From assembly GCA_035299065.1 (NCBI GenBank), contig DATGXI010000132.1, forward strand, positions 1 to 7,902: a DNA stretch of 7,902 nt, given 5' to 3'. This document shows, one piece after another, positions 1 through 6,217 of this stretch (position 1 is the stretch's first letter; each line of letters opens with the position of its first letter). The notes under the pieces were generated by a model, which saw only the letters and a program-made list of their open reading frames with translations, did not search any database and was not told the origin of the DNA. The position numbers and the translations under genes were made by a program. This DNA is from DASPJQ01 sp035299065. Its GTDB lineage: Bacteria > Bacteroidota > Bacteroidia > Flavobacteriales_D > UBA2798.

Positions 1-200
1 GGTTCAGTAATTTCATACCGTACTACGCCATCAAAATCGCCCTCGGTGTCAATTTGAACGCCAACATGCATGGTTGGTGACGAACCTTCAGCACACATTT
101 CAGTAATGTCTGAAAGGCCCTCGTTACTAAGGTCATTGTCACCGGCAATATAGGCAAGCAAACTCCAGTGCCGCTTGCGGGCAGGTTTGATTTTTGACAT
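1..200 (-). CDS. Clostripain-like (family C11) cysteine peptidase, N-terminal part
   Basis: This is a partial gene: the ATG is at 198-200 and the frame stays open to the left edge, giving 66 residues. I read the start as MSKIKPARKRHWSLLAYIAG followed by DNDLSNEGLSDITEM and then a strand ending in VGVQIDTEGDFDG. The pattern of a tryptophan, a hydrophobic strand with Y-x-A-x-DN-x-L, a helix with D-I-x-E-M, and then V-x-x-Q-x-D is typical of the N-terminal half of the C11/clostripain caspase-like fold. These enzymes cut after basic residues. The catalytic His and Cys lie beyond the edge, so activity cannot be judged. No signal peptide is visible: the N-terminus is basic and not hydrophobic, which suggests a cytoplasmic protein or one exported another way. 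It is divergent from the response regulator at 512. The family call rests on a short segment only. Confidence 0.7.
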   Translation of the reverse strand, partial: MSKIKPARKRHWSLLAYIAGDNDLSNEGLSDITEMCAEGSSPTMHVGVQIDTEGDFDGVVRYEITE

Positions 201-430
201 AAAAATTTAATCTACTTTTAAATTATATCCTAAAACAATGGTTGGTTTTTATCACCATTGCCAACAATTTCTCCTCTTGTAAATACATTTATACTTACAT
301 TTTTTTCAACGGGAAATACTGAATTAAAAGGTTGCTTTGGTTATTGTATTAACTCAAATATATTGTTATTTAGTATCAAATACACGTTACCGTTTCTACA
401 TTAAACATATCCAGAAAAAAATAAAAAAAT

Positions 431-470
431 GGTTGTCAAACGTTTAATCATTATATTTGACACTGCAACC
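431..470. repeat. Imperfect inverted repeat overlapping the candidate promoter
   Basis: TGTCAAA (434-440) and TTTGACA (456-462) are perfect 7-bp inverted arms with a 15-bp centre. Next to them GGTTG (431-435) and CAACC (466-470) are also complementary, offset by a few bases on the right side. The right arm overlaps the TATATTTG element, the geometry expected of an operator, possibly for autoregulation by the adjacent regulator. That role is inferred. Confidence 0.4.
433..459 (+). promoter_or_regulatory. Candidate Bacteroidota-type promoter for the response regulator
   Basis: TATATTTG at 452-459 matches the Bacteroidota -7 consensus TAnnTTTG exactly. A TTG at 433-435 lies 16 bp upstream, one base shorter than the usual 17-23 bp spacing. 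The start point would fall near 466, leaving a leader of about 45 nt before the GTG at 512. The match is short and the region is AT-rich, so chance occurrence is possible. Confidence 0.4.
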
Positions 471-511
471 TATGTAAACACCTAGGCATTTTCCGTAGAA
501 ATACACGTCAA

Positions 512-1171
512 GTGAAAGGTAAAAAAATTAAAATAGTTCTGGCCGAAGACCATGAACTCATGCGCAGGGCTCTTATTTCGCTGCTTGAAGAGGACAACTC
601 TATACAAGTTGTTGGCGAAGCAGGAAACGGAAAAGAGCTGCTTGTCCTTTTAAAAACTGTTAAGCCTGATATTGTTTTGCTTGACATTGAAATGCCTGTT
701 ATGAATGGACGTGAAGCTCTTTTACTCATTAAAAAAAAGCATCCTGAAGTAAATGTTATTATACTGAGCATGTATGATGAAACAAGCCTGGTTTCTGATT
801 TTATTGCCAATGGCGCCAATGCCTTTCTTTCTAAAAGCGCCAGTACCGATACGCTTTTCAAAGCAATTAAAGCCGTAAAAAACAGCGGTTCGTATTTTGA
901 CAACAGTATTTCAAAATCGGTATTAAAAACACTCTTGCGCAAAAACGGTGTTAATCCGCATTTTGGCGAACAGGCACTAAGTGAACGCGAAGTTGATGTA
1001 TTAAAACAACTTTGCAACGGTAAAACCAACAAGGAAATTGCCACGCTTTTTTCAGTTTCAGCAAGTACAATCGATTTTCACCGCACAAATATTTACCGGA
1101 AAACAAAATCATGCAACGTTACTGACCTTGTTAAATACGCAATCAAAAATGCGTTTATCAATCTTGATTGA
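512..1171 (+). CDS. NarL/FixJ-type response regulator with LuxR-type DNA-binding domain
   Basis: A 219-residue two-domain response regulator, a typical length for the NarL family. Residues 5-125 form the receiver domain: the acidic pair E12-D13, phosphoacceptor D58 in LLDIEMPVMNG, switch residue S86 in ILSMYDE, and the conserved K108 in FLSKSAS. Residues 155-215 form the LuxR-type helix-turn-helix: LSEREVDVLKQLCNGKTN, then KEIA, then the recognition segment VSASTIDFHRTNIYRK. All receiver key residues are intact, so phosphorylation control is expected. No histidine kinase is in the window, so partner and targets are unknown. The start is GTG at 512: an in-frame TGA at 458-460 closes the frame upstream, no ATG lies between it and the receiver, and GTG puts the receiver close to the N-terminus as in relatives. 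A candidate promoter lies about 50 bp upstream. Confidence 0.92.
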   Translation: MKGKKIKIVLAEDHELMRRALISLLEEDNSIQVVGEAGNGKELLVLLKTVKPDIVLLDIEMPVMNGREALLLIKKKHPEVNVIILSMYDETSLVSDFIANGANAFLSKSASTDTLFKAIKAVKNSGSYFDNSISKSVLKTLLRKNGVNPHFGEQALSEREVDVLKQLCNGKTNKEIATLFSVSASTIDFHRTNIYRKTKSCNVTDLVKYAIKNAFINLD

Positions 1172-1231
1172 TTGAGTCACTTATTACTGCCAAACATACC
1201 TTTGATCAAGCACGTTTTTACCTTAAATTGA

Positions 1232-2254
1232 TTATGATTTTTGCTTAAGTGTTTTGAACAGTTCAACAGCCGCTTCATACACTGAGGCATTGTTTTTTAA
1301 GGACGTTTCCTTTAAACTATTCAGTGTTGAATCATTGATATTGCCAAGTAATTCATTTTTCATCAAATCGAATAAATATTTGTCAAGCCATATTTTTTCC
1401 TGGTCATTTCGCTTCTTCATAAAACCTCCGCTGGTTTTGCTGAAGTGTATATAGCTATTTACCGTTTCAAACAACACATCAATGCCTTTATTTTCAAGTG
1501 CCGAAATGGTTAGTACTTTTGTTGACCAGTCGCCTTGTGCCACAGGATATAAGTGCAATGCATTTTTCAATTGGGTGGCAGCCTGTTTTGCTTTTGTAAT
1601 GTTATCGCCATCGGCTTTATTTATGGCTATAATGTTAGCCATTTCCATTATGCCGCGTTTTATACCTTGCAACTCATCACCCGTACCCGGAACGGCCAGC
1701 AGTAAAAAAACATCGGTTAACTCATTCACCAGTGTTTCACTTTGACCTACCCCAACGGTTTCAACAATTACATGATCAAACCCTGCCGTTTCGCACACCA
1801 TAATTACCTCGCGCGTAAAATGCGCTGTACCGCCTAAATTTCCACCTGAAGCGGTTGGCCTGATAAATGCTGAAGGGTTTGACGAAAGGTGCTGCATGCG
1901 TGTTTTATCACCCAAAATACTGCCCTTTGTTTTGGTGCTGCTGGGATCAATGGCCAACACAGCCAGTTTATGTCCTTTATCAATAATGTATTTACCAAAA
2001 CTTTCAATCAAGGTACTTTTTCCTGCACCGGGAACACCAGTAACACCAATACGCACCGAACTGGTTTTTAATTGACCGCATGCATGAATAAATTCTGATT
2101 TTACCTGTTGATGTGCTGGTGCTGTACTTTCAACCAGCGTAATGGCCTGTGCCAATGCAACCCGGTTTCCATTCCTGACCTGGGCCAGTAATGTTGCCGC
2201 ATTAATTACCGATGCAGGCTCATACACATAACCGGGATTTATAGCATCACTCAC
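1232..2254 (-). CDS. meaB: Methylmalonyl-CoA mutase-associated GTPase MeaB (ArgK family)
   Basis: A 340-residue G3E-type P-loop GTPase that guards and reloads adenosylcobalamin-dependent methylmalonyl-CoA mutase. Visible motifs in order are the Walker A loop GVPGAGKST (73-81), the family block AIDPSSTKTKGSILGDKTRM (101-120), the ASGGNLGG turn (135-142), VETVGVGQSE (164-173) and the base-specificity motif NKAD (212-215). Length and motif order are full-length and intact. The start is GTG at 2252-2254, only 2 bp after the TAA of the secreted-protein gene upstream, which implies cotranscription and probably translational coupling. No ATG is available between the upstream in-frame stop at 2270-2272 and the conserved core. 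The mutase subunits and epimerase are not in this window, so in this genome meaB is separated from its client, at least on these flanks. It converges on the response regulator across 60 bp. Confidence 0.93.
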   Translation of the reverse strand: MSDAINPGYVYEPASVINAATLLAQVRNGNRVALAQAITLVESTAPAHQQVKSEFIHACGQLKTSSVRIGVTGVPGAGKSTLIESFGKYIIDKGHKLAVLAIDPSSTKTKGSILGDKTRMQHLSSNPSAFIRPTASGGNLGGTAHFTREVIMVCETAGFDHVIVETVGVGQSETLVNELTDVFLLLAVPGTGDELQGIKRGIMEMANIIAINKADGDNITKAKQAATQLKNALHLYPVAQGDWSTKVLTISALENKGIDVLFETVNSYIHFSKTSGGFMKKRNDQEKIWLDKYLFDLMKNELLGNINDSTLNSLKETSLKNNASVYEAAVELFKTLKQKS

Positions 2255-2256
2255 GT

Positions 2257-2922
2257 TTAACGGATGTTTTTATAATTTTCAATCCATGTTGAATCCTGCA
2301 CATCCTTCAACAACTGGTATAATTTTTCACCGTAAATAAAGCTGTCAAGCCCATCAGAACCATATGTTTTTTTAAGGTATTCAATTTGCGGAACAGACGG
2401 GAAATAGGAATCAACAGCCCAACCCCTGAACTCAGGCCCCAGTGTTTTTTTATACATGTAATTTTTTACACGAATGTCGTTCCTGTAACGCAATTTCCAT
2501 AGTTCTGACAAAATCTGGCATTCCACTTTTTTATTGTCAACTATATATTCGTGCTTATAGTCGCCTTGTTTTCGTTGATTATTCCAACGGGCTGTGTCAC
2601 TTTGGCGATATTTATACTTAATGGTATCACGGTAACGTGAACACGAATAAATGCCGTTCTTAAAAAACAAATCGTCAGGAGCCGGATTTGCTTTTGAATG
2701 CACCGTTCCCGAAAGTTCATTCACAAACTGTAATTCGGAAATAACTTCAACACGTACTACTTTTTTTTCGCTTATGGTTAGCACTGCCGTTGTAATAAGG
2801 GAACTGCCGTTTGGATAAAGTTTTATGCCAAATTCATACGAGTAGGTTTGCTTTTTATGAAATGAGAAAGCAAAGGCGCATGCAATAAGAAGTGTAAGTG
2901 ATATGTTTTTTATCCAGTTCAA
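2257..2922 (-). CDS. Unrecognised exported protein, 221 aa
   Basis: I do not recognise a family. The N-terminus MNWIKNISLTLLIACAFAFS is a good export signal: one lysine, a hydrophobic stretch from residue 7 to about 20, then a polar, charged mature part. Cleavage near residue 18-20 by signal peptidase I is the simplest reading. LIAC at 12-15 also fits a lipobox, but hydrophobic residues continue after the Cys, which argues against a lipoprotein. The rest is rich in Lys, Tyr and Arg, has only two further Cys (in YSCSRY and VECQIL), and shows no repeats or membrane segments. The start is TTG at 2920-2922: an in-frame stop at 2929-2931 lies three codons upstream, and the signal peptide begins directly at the TTG. 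It is followed after 2 bp by meaB, an odd pairing of a periplasmic or outer protein with a cytoplasmic GTPase. Confidence 0.75.
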   Translation of the reverse strand: MNWIKNISLTLLIACAFAFSFHKKQTYSYEFGIKLYPNGSSLITTAVLTISEKKVVRVEVISELQFVNELSGTVHSKANPAPDDLFFKNGIYSCSRYRDTIKYKYRQSDTARWNNQRKQGDYKHEYIVDNKKVECQILSELWKLRYRNDIRVKNYMYKKTLGPEFRGWAVDSYFPSVPQIEYLKKTYGSDGLDSFIYGEKLYQLLKDVQDSTWIENYKNIR

Positions 2923-3007
2923 CGTTATTCAAAATTACATTTTTTTATGCGCATGGGTAAGGCCTTGGTATTTAAATTTATCCTGCAAAACACTGTCATT
3001 CAATATT

Positions 3008-3172
3008 TTAAATTTTATTCTTTTTAAAAAACAGGAACCCACACACAAGTACCATAGCCACAATCACTGTTATGGTAAGCCAAAAACTTTGCACAACAAA
3101 CCCGCTAACCAGCACTGCCGGTATGAAAATGATTGAAACAAGGTGAAACAAACCCTGTTTATTACGGTGCAT
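3008..3172 (-). CDS. Small two-helix membrane protein, 54 aa
   Basis: A short gene from ATG at 3170-3172 to TAA at 3008-3010. It begins MHRNKQGLFHLVSIIF, continues with an almost uninterrupted hydrophobic stretch, and ends FFKKNKI. Residues 8-27 and about 29-49 can each span a membrane, with a short QSFW turn between. Both ends are basic, predicting a hairpin with both termini in the cytoplasm. The ATG overlaps the last 11 bases of the formyltetrahydrofolate cyclo-ligase gene (stop at 3162-3164), the arrangement of translationally coupled genes. The frame is open only from 3199, and this is its only ATG. Composition is non-random for a real membrane peptide, but AT-rich DNA can produce hydrophobic frames by chance. 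I cannot assign a function or confirm conservation. Confidence 0.55.
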   Translation of the reverse strand: MHRNKQGLFHLVSIIFIPAVLVSGFVVQSFWLTITVIVAMVLVCGFLFFKKNKI

Positions 3173-3737
3173 TGTCAAAATAAAATGTTTTATCGGGTGT
3201 TATCAGTGTATTTATTCTAACATCGTGTGAGGCCACATCTTCAATCTCACTCACAGGTTCAAAAAAACAAATTCCCAATTTGAGTGCATTGGGTTGGTAT
3301 TTTAGAAAAGCATCGTAAAATCCTTTTCCATAACCTACCCTGTTACCCCTTATATCACAACACAACAACGGCACAAGTATTATATCAAACTGGGTGTTTT
3401 CCTTCGCGAAAACAGGATTAACTGGCACAGGAATTCCCCAGGAGTCGGTTTGAAATTTTGTATCCAGATCAATTTTAACGTTGTTGAATTTCATGTTCTC
3501 TTTTTCTATCACCGAAGTGTATACAAAGTGGCCATGTGTCATTAATTGTTTTGCCAGGAAAGAGGTATCGGGTTCATTGAATTTTTGAATGGTTGAAAAT
3601 ATATGAACATGTTGGGTTGCACCGCTAATTTCATTGAGTACGCGTTGGGCAATTACCATGCTTAGCTCTTCAACATCGGTTTGAGAGAGTGCGGTGCGCT
3701 TTTTCTTGTAAACTGCCCTAAGGTCGCTTTTTGTCAT
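3162..3737 (-). CDS. 5-formyltetrahydrofolate cyclo-ligase (MTHFS family)
   Basis: This enzyme converts 5-formyltetrahydrofolate to 5,10-methenyltetrahydrofolate using ATP, salvaging the stable formyl-folate in the cytoplasm. With the ATG at 3735-3737 the product is 191 residues, the usual length. Family marks are the basic N-terminal helix (MTKSDLRAVYKKKR), the FSTIQKFNEPDT segment (47-58), SWGIPVP (99-105), and the signature ATP/substrate loop GNRVGYGKGFYD (131-142), preceded by the strand IILVPLLCCD. The frame can be extended to a TTG at 3762-3764 or an ATG at 3741-3743. The TTG would lie in the T-tract of the terminator upstream, and 3737 gives the family-like N-terminus, so I prefer it. 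It overlaps the 54-codon membrane gene by 11 bp. It is separated from ybaB by a terminator, so it probably has its own promoter, which I could not locate. Confidence 0.93.
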   Translation of the reverse strand: MTKSDLRAVYKKKRTALSQTDVEELSMVIAQRVLNEISGATQHVHIFSTIQKFNEPDTSFLAKQLMTHGHFVYTSVIEKENMKFNNVKIDLDTKFQTDSWGIPVPVNPVFAKENTQFDIILVPLLCCDIRGNRVGYGKGFYDAFLKYQPNALKLGICFFEPVSEIEDVASHDVRINTLITPDKTFYFDNAP

Positions 3738-3756
3738 AAACATACTAAACCTGCAT

Positions 3757-3789
3757 ACAAACAAAATGCCGCAACGTGGGTAGCGGCAT
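3757..3789 (-). terminator. Rho-independent-type terminator after ybaB
   Basis: Read on the minus strand, ATGCCGC and GCGGCAT (plus-strand 3766-3772 and 3783-3789) form a perfect 7-bp, GC-rich stem with a 10-nt loop. It is followed directly by TTTGTTTGT (3757-3765) and preceded by an A-rich tract. It lies 25 bp past the ybaB stop and just before the cyclo-ligase ATG, so it should end the VOC/ybaB transcript. Confidence 0.7.
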
Positions 3790-3814
3790 GTATTTAAACA
3801 GGATTTTTTTTCAT

Positions 3815-4159
3815 TTAAAAACTTAGTCCCGGCATGAACATGCGGGCCGAATTTTGCATTTCCAATTCATGTACACGCTCAGCTTTTTCAAGCGCACGGT
3901 TAAATGCAATTGTCAAAAGGTCTTCAATTTCCTCTTTGTCGGTTTCAAAAAGCATGGGATCAATGCTAATGTTTTTTACAAGACGGTTTGCAGTTACCTG
4001 CACTTTTACGGCACCACTGCCCGACTCGCCCTCAATTATTACACTATCAAGTCGTGTTTTAGCCGCATCCATTTTTTCTTTCATGGAGTTAAGCTGTTCC
4101 ATCATATCATTCATCATGGGGATACTTTTCAGTTTACTGACCATATTACGAACCCCCAT
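3815..4159 (-). CDS. YbaB/EbfC family nucleoid-associated protein
   Basis: A 114-residue small DNA-binding protein of the YbaB/EbfC family, which forms dimers and binds DNA with little sequence specificity. Residues about 14-45 form the long first helix rich in Met, Glu and Lys (MMNDMMEQLNSMKEKMDAAK). Then comes the sheet with GESGSGAVKVQVTANRLVKN, equivalent to the family's G-x-G-x-V-x-V-x-x-x-G motif, and the C-terminal helix EIEDLLTIAFNRALEKAERV. In many bacteria ybaB lies between dnaX and recR, which is not the case here. ATG at 4157-4159 is used; internal ATGs at residues 6 and 15 are possible, and the family's start is variable. It is 92 bp downstream of the VOC gene on the same strand, so it may be read from that promoter or its own, and a terminator follows. 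Confidence 0.9.
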   Translation of the reverse strand: MGVRNMVSKLKSIPMMNDMMEQLNSMKEKMDAAKTRLDSVIIEGESGSGAVKVQVTANRLVKNISIDPMLFETDKEEIEDLLTIAFNRALEKAERVHELEMQNSARMFMPGLSF

Positions 4160-4251
4160 TGAAAGAGTTGTGATATTTGTGGAAATTAAGTGTTGCAGAA
4201 ATGAAACCTTTATTCAAACAATTGATTTTCAGATCAAATAAGATGTAAAAA

Positions 4252-5310
4252 TCAATCTTTTTTACGGGCAAAACGCAGGGCTTTTAACATAAATCGCGGC
4301 AAGGGTTTATCATCAGCGCGCTTTTTTAAATTCAAGTACCACCCAATTTTTTTCATAATGGGTATTTTATGCGTCTCAACAAATTCTATTAATGTACCAT
4401 CAGGATCTTCAATGTAACTAAAATGACCACCAGCCTCGCCCATATCAAAGGTATTGCCGCTGTCAACTGTAAATTTGAATCCTTTTGCTTCACATGTCTT
4501 GCGCAATTCGCTCATACGCCTTATATCAAAACACAAATGAATAAAACCCCAGTCACCCCAAAAACGGTTTTCAAATATTTTACGTGGTGTGCGATCCATG
4601 GCTTGCACCAATTCAATTTTACTATCGCCCAAAAGGGGTGAAAAAGGCCCCTGGTGAGGTTTTGAGTTGGTCAATAACACCCTGCGGTATTTTAAATTTC
4701 CCGATGGCAAACCATTTAAGTCTTCAAAATTTCCCGTTTTGTCATAAACAACCTTATCATACCCCAAAATTTCGCTGTATACGATGCGCGCTTTATCAAT
4801 GTCGCTTACACCAACCATGGCTCCCGCAACACCACCACAGGCATGCCCCGACTCCATAAACCAGTCGTTACCCTCAACCACGTTAAATATATTTCCATTG
4901 GGATCCTGCACAAAAAAATGTTTCGATCCGTCAGGTGCCGTGTTTAACGCGCCTATTATTTTTTCACCGGCATTTTTCATGGCATTGAAATGCGCTTCAA
5001 CCGTGCGGCATTTCATGCGGCAGGCATAAAGGCCCAGGTCGCCCAACTGGATTTCAAAATTTGCTTTTTCGGTATTGCGGCTGGTATACTGCCATATTTC
5101 AAACCCGCCACCACCGTTCATATTTATGGCCAGCGTGGCCGTACGTGCGTGCACCTTATTTCCTGTATAATCAATCATTAATGGCGCTTCGGCAGCCTCT
5201 TCAAATATCTTTACATCGTTACCAAACCATTTGCGGTACCATTTCCATATTGCTTCAACGTTTGGAACTCCAACGCCCATTTGCTGTATACCACTGATTA
5301 TATAAGACAT
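4252..5310 (-). CDS. Two-domain VOC superfamily (glyoxalase/dioxygenase-fold) protein
   Basis: A 352-residue protein with two glyoxalase-fold (VOC) domains, at about residues 5-147 and 160-313, then a basic tail (PRFMLKALRFARKKD). Each domain ends with the typical VOC turn: VQDPNGNIFNVVE (134-146) and YIEDPDGTLIEFVE (299-312). Possible metal ligands are Q10 and E71 in the first half-domain and H258 and E309 in the last, a Gln/Glu plus His/Glu set as in glyoxalase I. The equivalent positions in the two middle half-domains (L94/N143, and G163 with E233) are incomplete. So one working metal site and one dead site is a reasonable reading, but the alignment is by eye. Substrate unknown: lyase, isomerase and dioxygenase activities all occur in this fold. 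It is divergent from the FKBP gene across 64 bp. Confidence 0.85.
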   Translation of the reverse strand: MSYIISGIQQMGVGVPNVEAIWKWYRKWFGNDVKIFEEAAEAPLMIDYTGNKVHARTATLAINMNGGGGFEIWQYTSRNTEKANFEIQLGDLGLYACRMKCRTVEAHFNAMKNAGEKIIGALNTAPDGSKHFFVQDPNGNIFNVVEGNDWFMESGHACGGVAGAMVGVSDIDKARIVYSEILGYDKVVYDKTGNFEDLNGLPSGNLKYRRVLLTNSKPHQGPFSPLLGDSKIELVQAMDRTPRKIFENRFWGDWGFIHLCFDIRRMSELRKTCEAKGFKFTVDSGNTFDMGEAGGHFSYIEDPDGTLIEFVETHKIPIMKKIGWYLNLKKRADDKPLPRFMLKALRFARKKD

Positions 5311-5374
5311 ATTAATTAAGATGTTTAGGTTGCGAAAATAAACATTATTTTAGCCGCCCGAATCGTAAAAAAAC

Positions 5375-6133
5375 ATGAATAAACTTCTTATACCCGGTAT
5401 TATTGGAGTGACCCTTGGCTTTACTGCCTGTGGCGGAAAAAAAGGTGCTTCAGGTGAAAATGCAGTTATTAAAACTGAAAGAGATTCAGCCAGCTATGCA
5501 GCAGGTTTAAGTGAAGGTGAACGTATGCAGGCCATGCTTGAGCAAAGCCATGCCGACACCCTGCTTAACAAGGACCTGTTTTTGGCTGGGTTCAATGATT
5601 TTATGAAAGGAAAAGGCAATACACGTATGAATAAAGAGGCTGCTGACCGTGTATTGAGAAGTTTTTTTGGCAAAATTCAGCAATCGGCATCGGCACAACA
5701 CGATGCTGAGTTGGAAAGATTCAAAAAACAACATGCTGCCGAAAAAGAAGCATCAGAAAAATGGATGGCCGATAATAAATCAAAACCCGGTGTAACAACA
5801 ACCCTATCGGGCTTGCAATACAAAGTTGACAAAAAAGGATCAGGACCTGTTGCAAAACTTGGCGATGTGGTGAAGGTACATTACACCGGTACATTGACCG
5901 ATGGTACATTGGTGGATTCAAGCCGTGATAAAGATGCGTTTGAATTTGAGTTACAGCCTCAGGGATTGATACAGGGTTGGATTGAAGCCCTTCAGTTAAT
6001 GAATAAAGGTAGCCGCATTACACTGTATGTACCGTATGATTTAGGGTATGGCGAAATGGGCAAGGCTCCAAAAGTTCCGCCTTATTCTGTACTCATATTT
6101 GACCTTGAACTGGTTGATTTGAAAGCGCAGTAA
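5375..6133 (+). CDS. FKBP-type peptidyl-prolyl cis-trans isomerase, lipoprotein
   Basis: A 252-residue folding catalyst of the envelope. Residues 1-19 are a lipoprotein signal: MNKLLIPGIIGVTLGFTAC, with C19 followed by GGKKG. Phenylalanine at -3 is slightly off the standard lipobox but tolerated in Bacteroidota. Residues about 35-135 match the FKBP N-terminal dimerisation helices (DSASYAAGLSEGERMQ, then a charged helix with ERFKKQHAAEKEASEKW). The catalytic FKBP domain is residues 147-250, with VHYTGTLTDG (168-177), D181, GWIEALQLMNKGSR (201-214) and YVPYDLGYGE (218-227), the core active-site positions. The layout resembles FkpA/Mip-type isomerases. The ATG at 5375 gives a complete signal peptide. 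The gene stands alone, with the divergent VOC gene on its left and the heptamer array at its 3' end. Confidence 0.93.
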   Translation: MNKLLIPGIIGVTLGFTACGGKKGASGENAVIKTERDSASYAAGLSEGERMQAMLEQSHADTLLNKDLFLAGFNDFMKGKGNTRMNKEAADRVLRSFFGKIQQSASAQHDAELERFKKQHAAEKEASEKWMADNKSKPGVTTTLSGLQYKVDKKGSGPVAKLGDVVKVHYTGTLTDGTLVDSSRDKDAFEFELQPQGLIQGWIEALQLMNKGSRITLYVPYDLGYGEMGKAPKVPPYSVLIFDLELVDLKAQ

Positions 6134-6137
6134 TTTT

Positions 6138-6217
6138 TTCAATTTCGAATTCCGAATTTCGAATTCCGAATTCCGAATTCCGAATTTCGGTTTCAGGGTT
6201 CGAAATTCGAAATTGAA
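6138..6217. repeat. AATTYCG heptamer array with inverted arm, forming a long hairpin between convergent genes
   Basis: Seven perfect direct units of AATTYCG run from 6141 to 6189; the variable base reads T C T C C C T. After a short GTTTCAGGGTT spacer come two inverted units, CGAAATT twice, at 6201-6214. As a result 6138-6156 pairs with 6199-6217 over 19 bp with one mismatch. The array fills the gap between two convergent genes and touches the stop codon of the second. It may act as a two-way terminator or barrier, but neither strand shows a T-tract right after the stem, so it is not a classical intrinsic terminator. Confidence 0.85.

Larger units (their letters stand above)
201..511. other. 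Divergent intergenic spacer, about 310 bp, AT-rich
   Basis: This spacer separates the minus-strand C11 peptidase from the plus-strand response regulator. I find no convincing gene in it. It holds a candidate plus-strand promoter (433-459) with an imperfect inverted repeat around it (431-470). It also has a perfect minus-strand TATATTTG element (355-362, written CAAATATA on the plus strand) that lacks a well-spaced upstream box, and a 7-bp inverted repeat CAATGGT/ACCATTG (236-242 and 254-260) in what would be the peptidase leader. Confidence 0.6.

Noticed and set aside
236..260. Inverted repeat CAATGGT/ACCATTG in the peptidase leader as a regulatory hairpin
   Set aside because: It has only 7 bp, an 11-nt loop and no further support.
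355..362. CAAATATA, a minus-strand TATATTTG, as the peptidase promoter
   Set aside because: The nearest CAAA that could serve as the upstream box is only 14 bp away, and the region is AT-rich, so I did not list it as a promoter.
508..1044. A 178-codon open frame on the minus strand inside the response-regulator gene
   Set aside because: It is fully antisense to a gene with intact receiver and helix-turn-helix motifs; its Ser/Leu-rich product is typical of a shadow frame.
1157..1172. ATCAAT-CTTG-ATTGAT hairpin at the end of the response regulator as a terminator
   Set aside because: The stem is 6 bp, AT-rich, overlaps the stop codon and is not followed by a T-tract.
3738..3764. A longer cyclo-ligase starting at TTG 3764
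   Set aside because: That start lies in the terminator T-tract and adds nine residues unlike the family; ATG 3737 gives the normal N-terminus.
3834..4241. A 135-codon plus-strand frame across ybaB
   Set aside because: It is antisense to the YbaB family domain and has no recognisable motif.
4252..5310. The VOC protein as methylmalonyl-CoA epimerase serving the MeaB pathway
   Set aside because: The epimerase is a single-domain protein of about 130-150 residues; this is a 352-residue tandem protein with a different ligand pattern.
6141..6214. Heptamer array as a possible CRISPR array
   Set aside because: Units are 7 bp with no spacers between them, and no cas gene is nearby.
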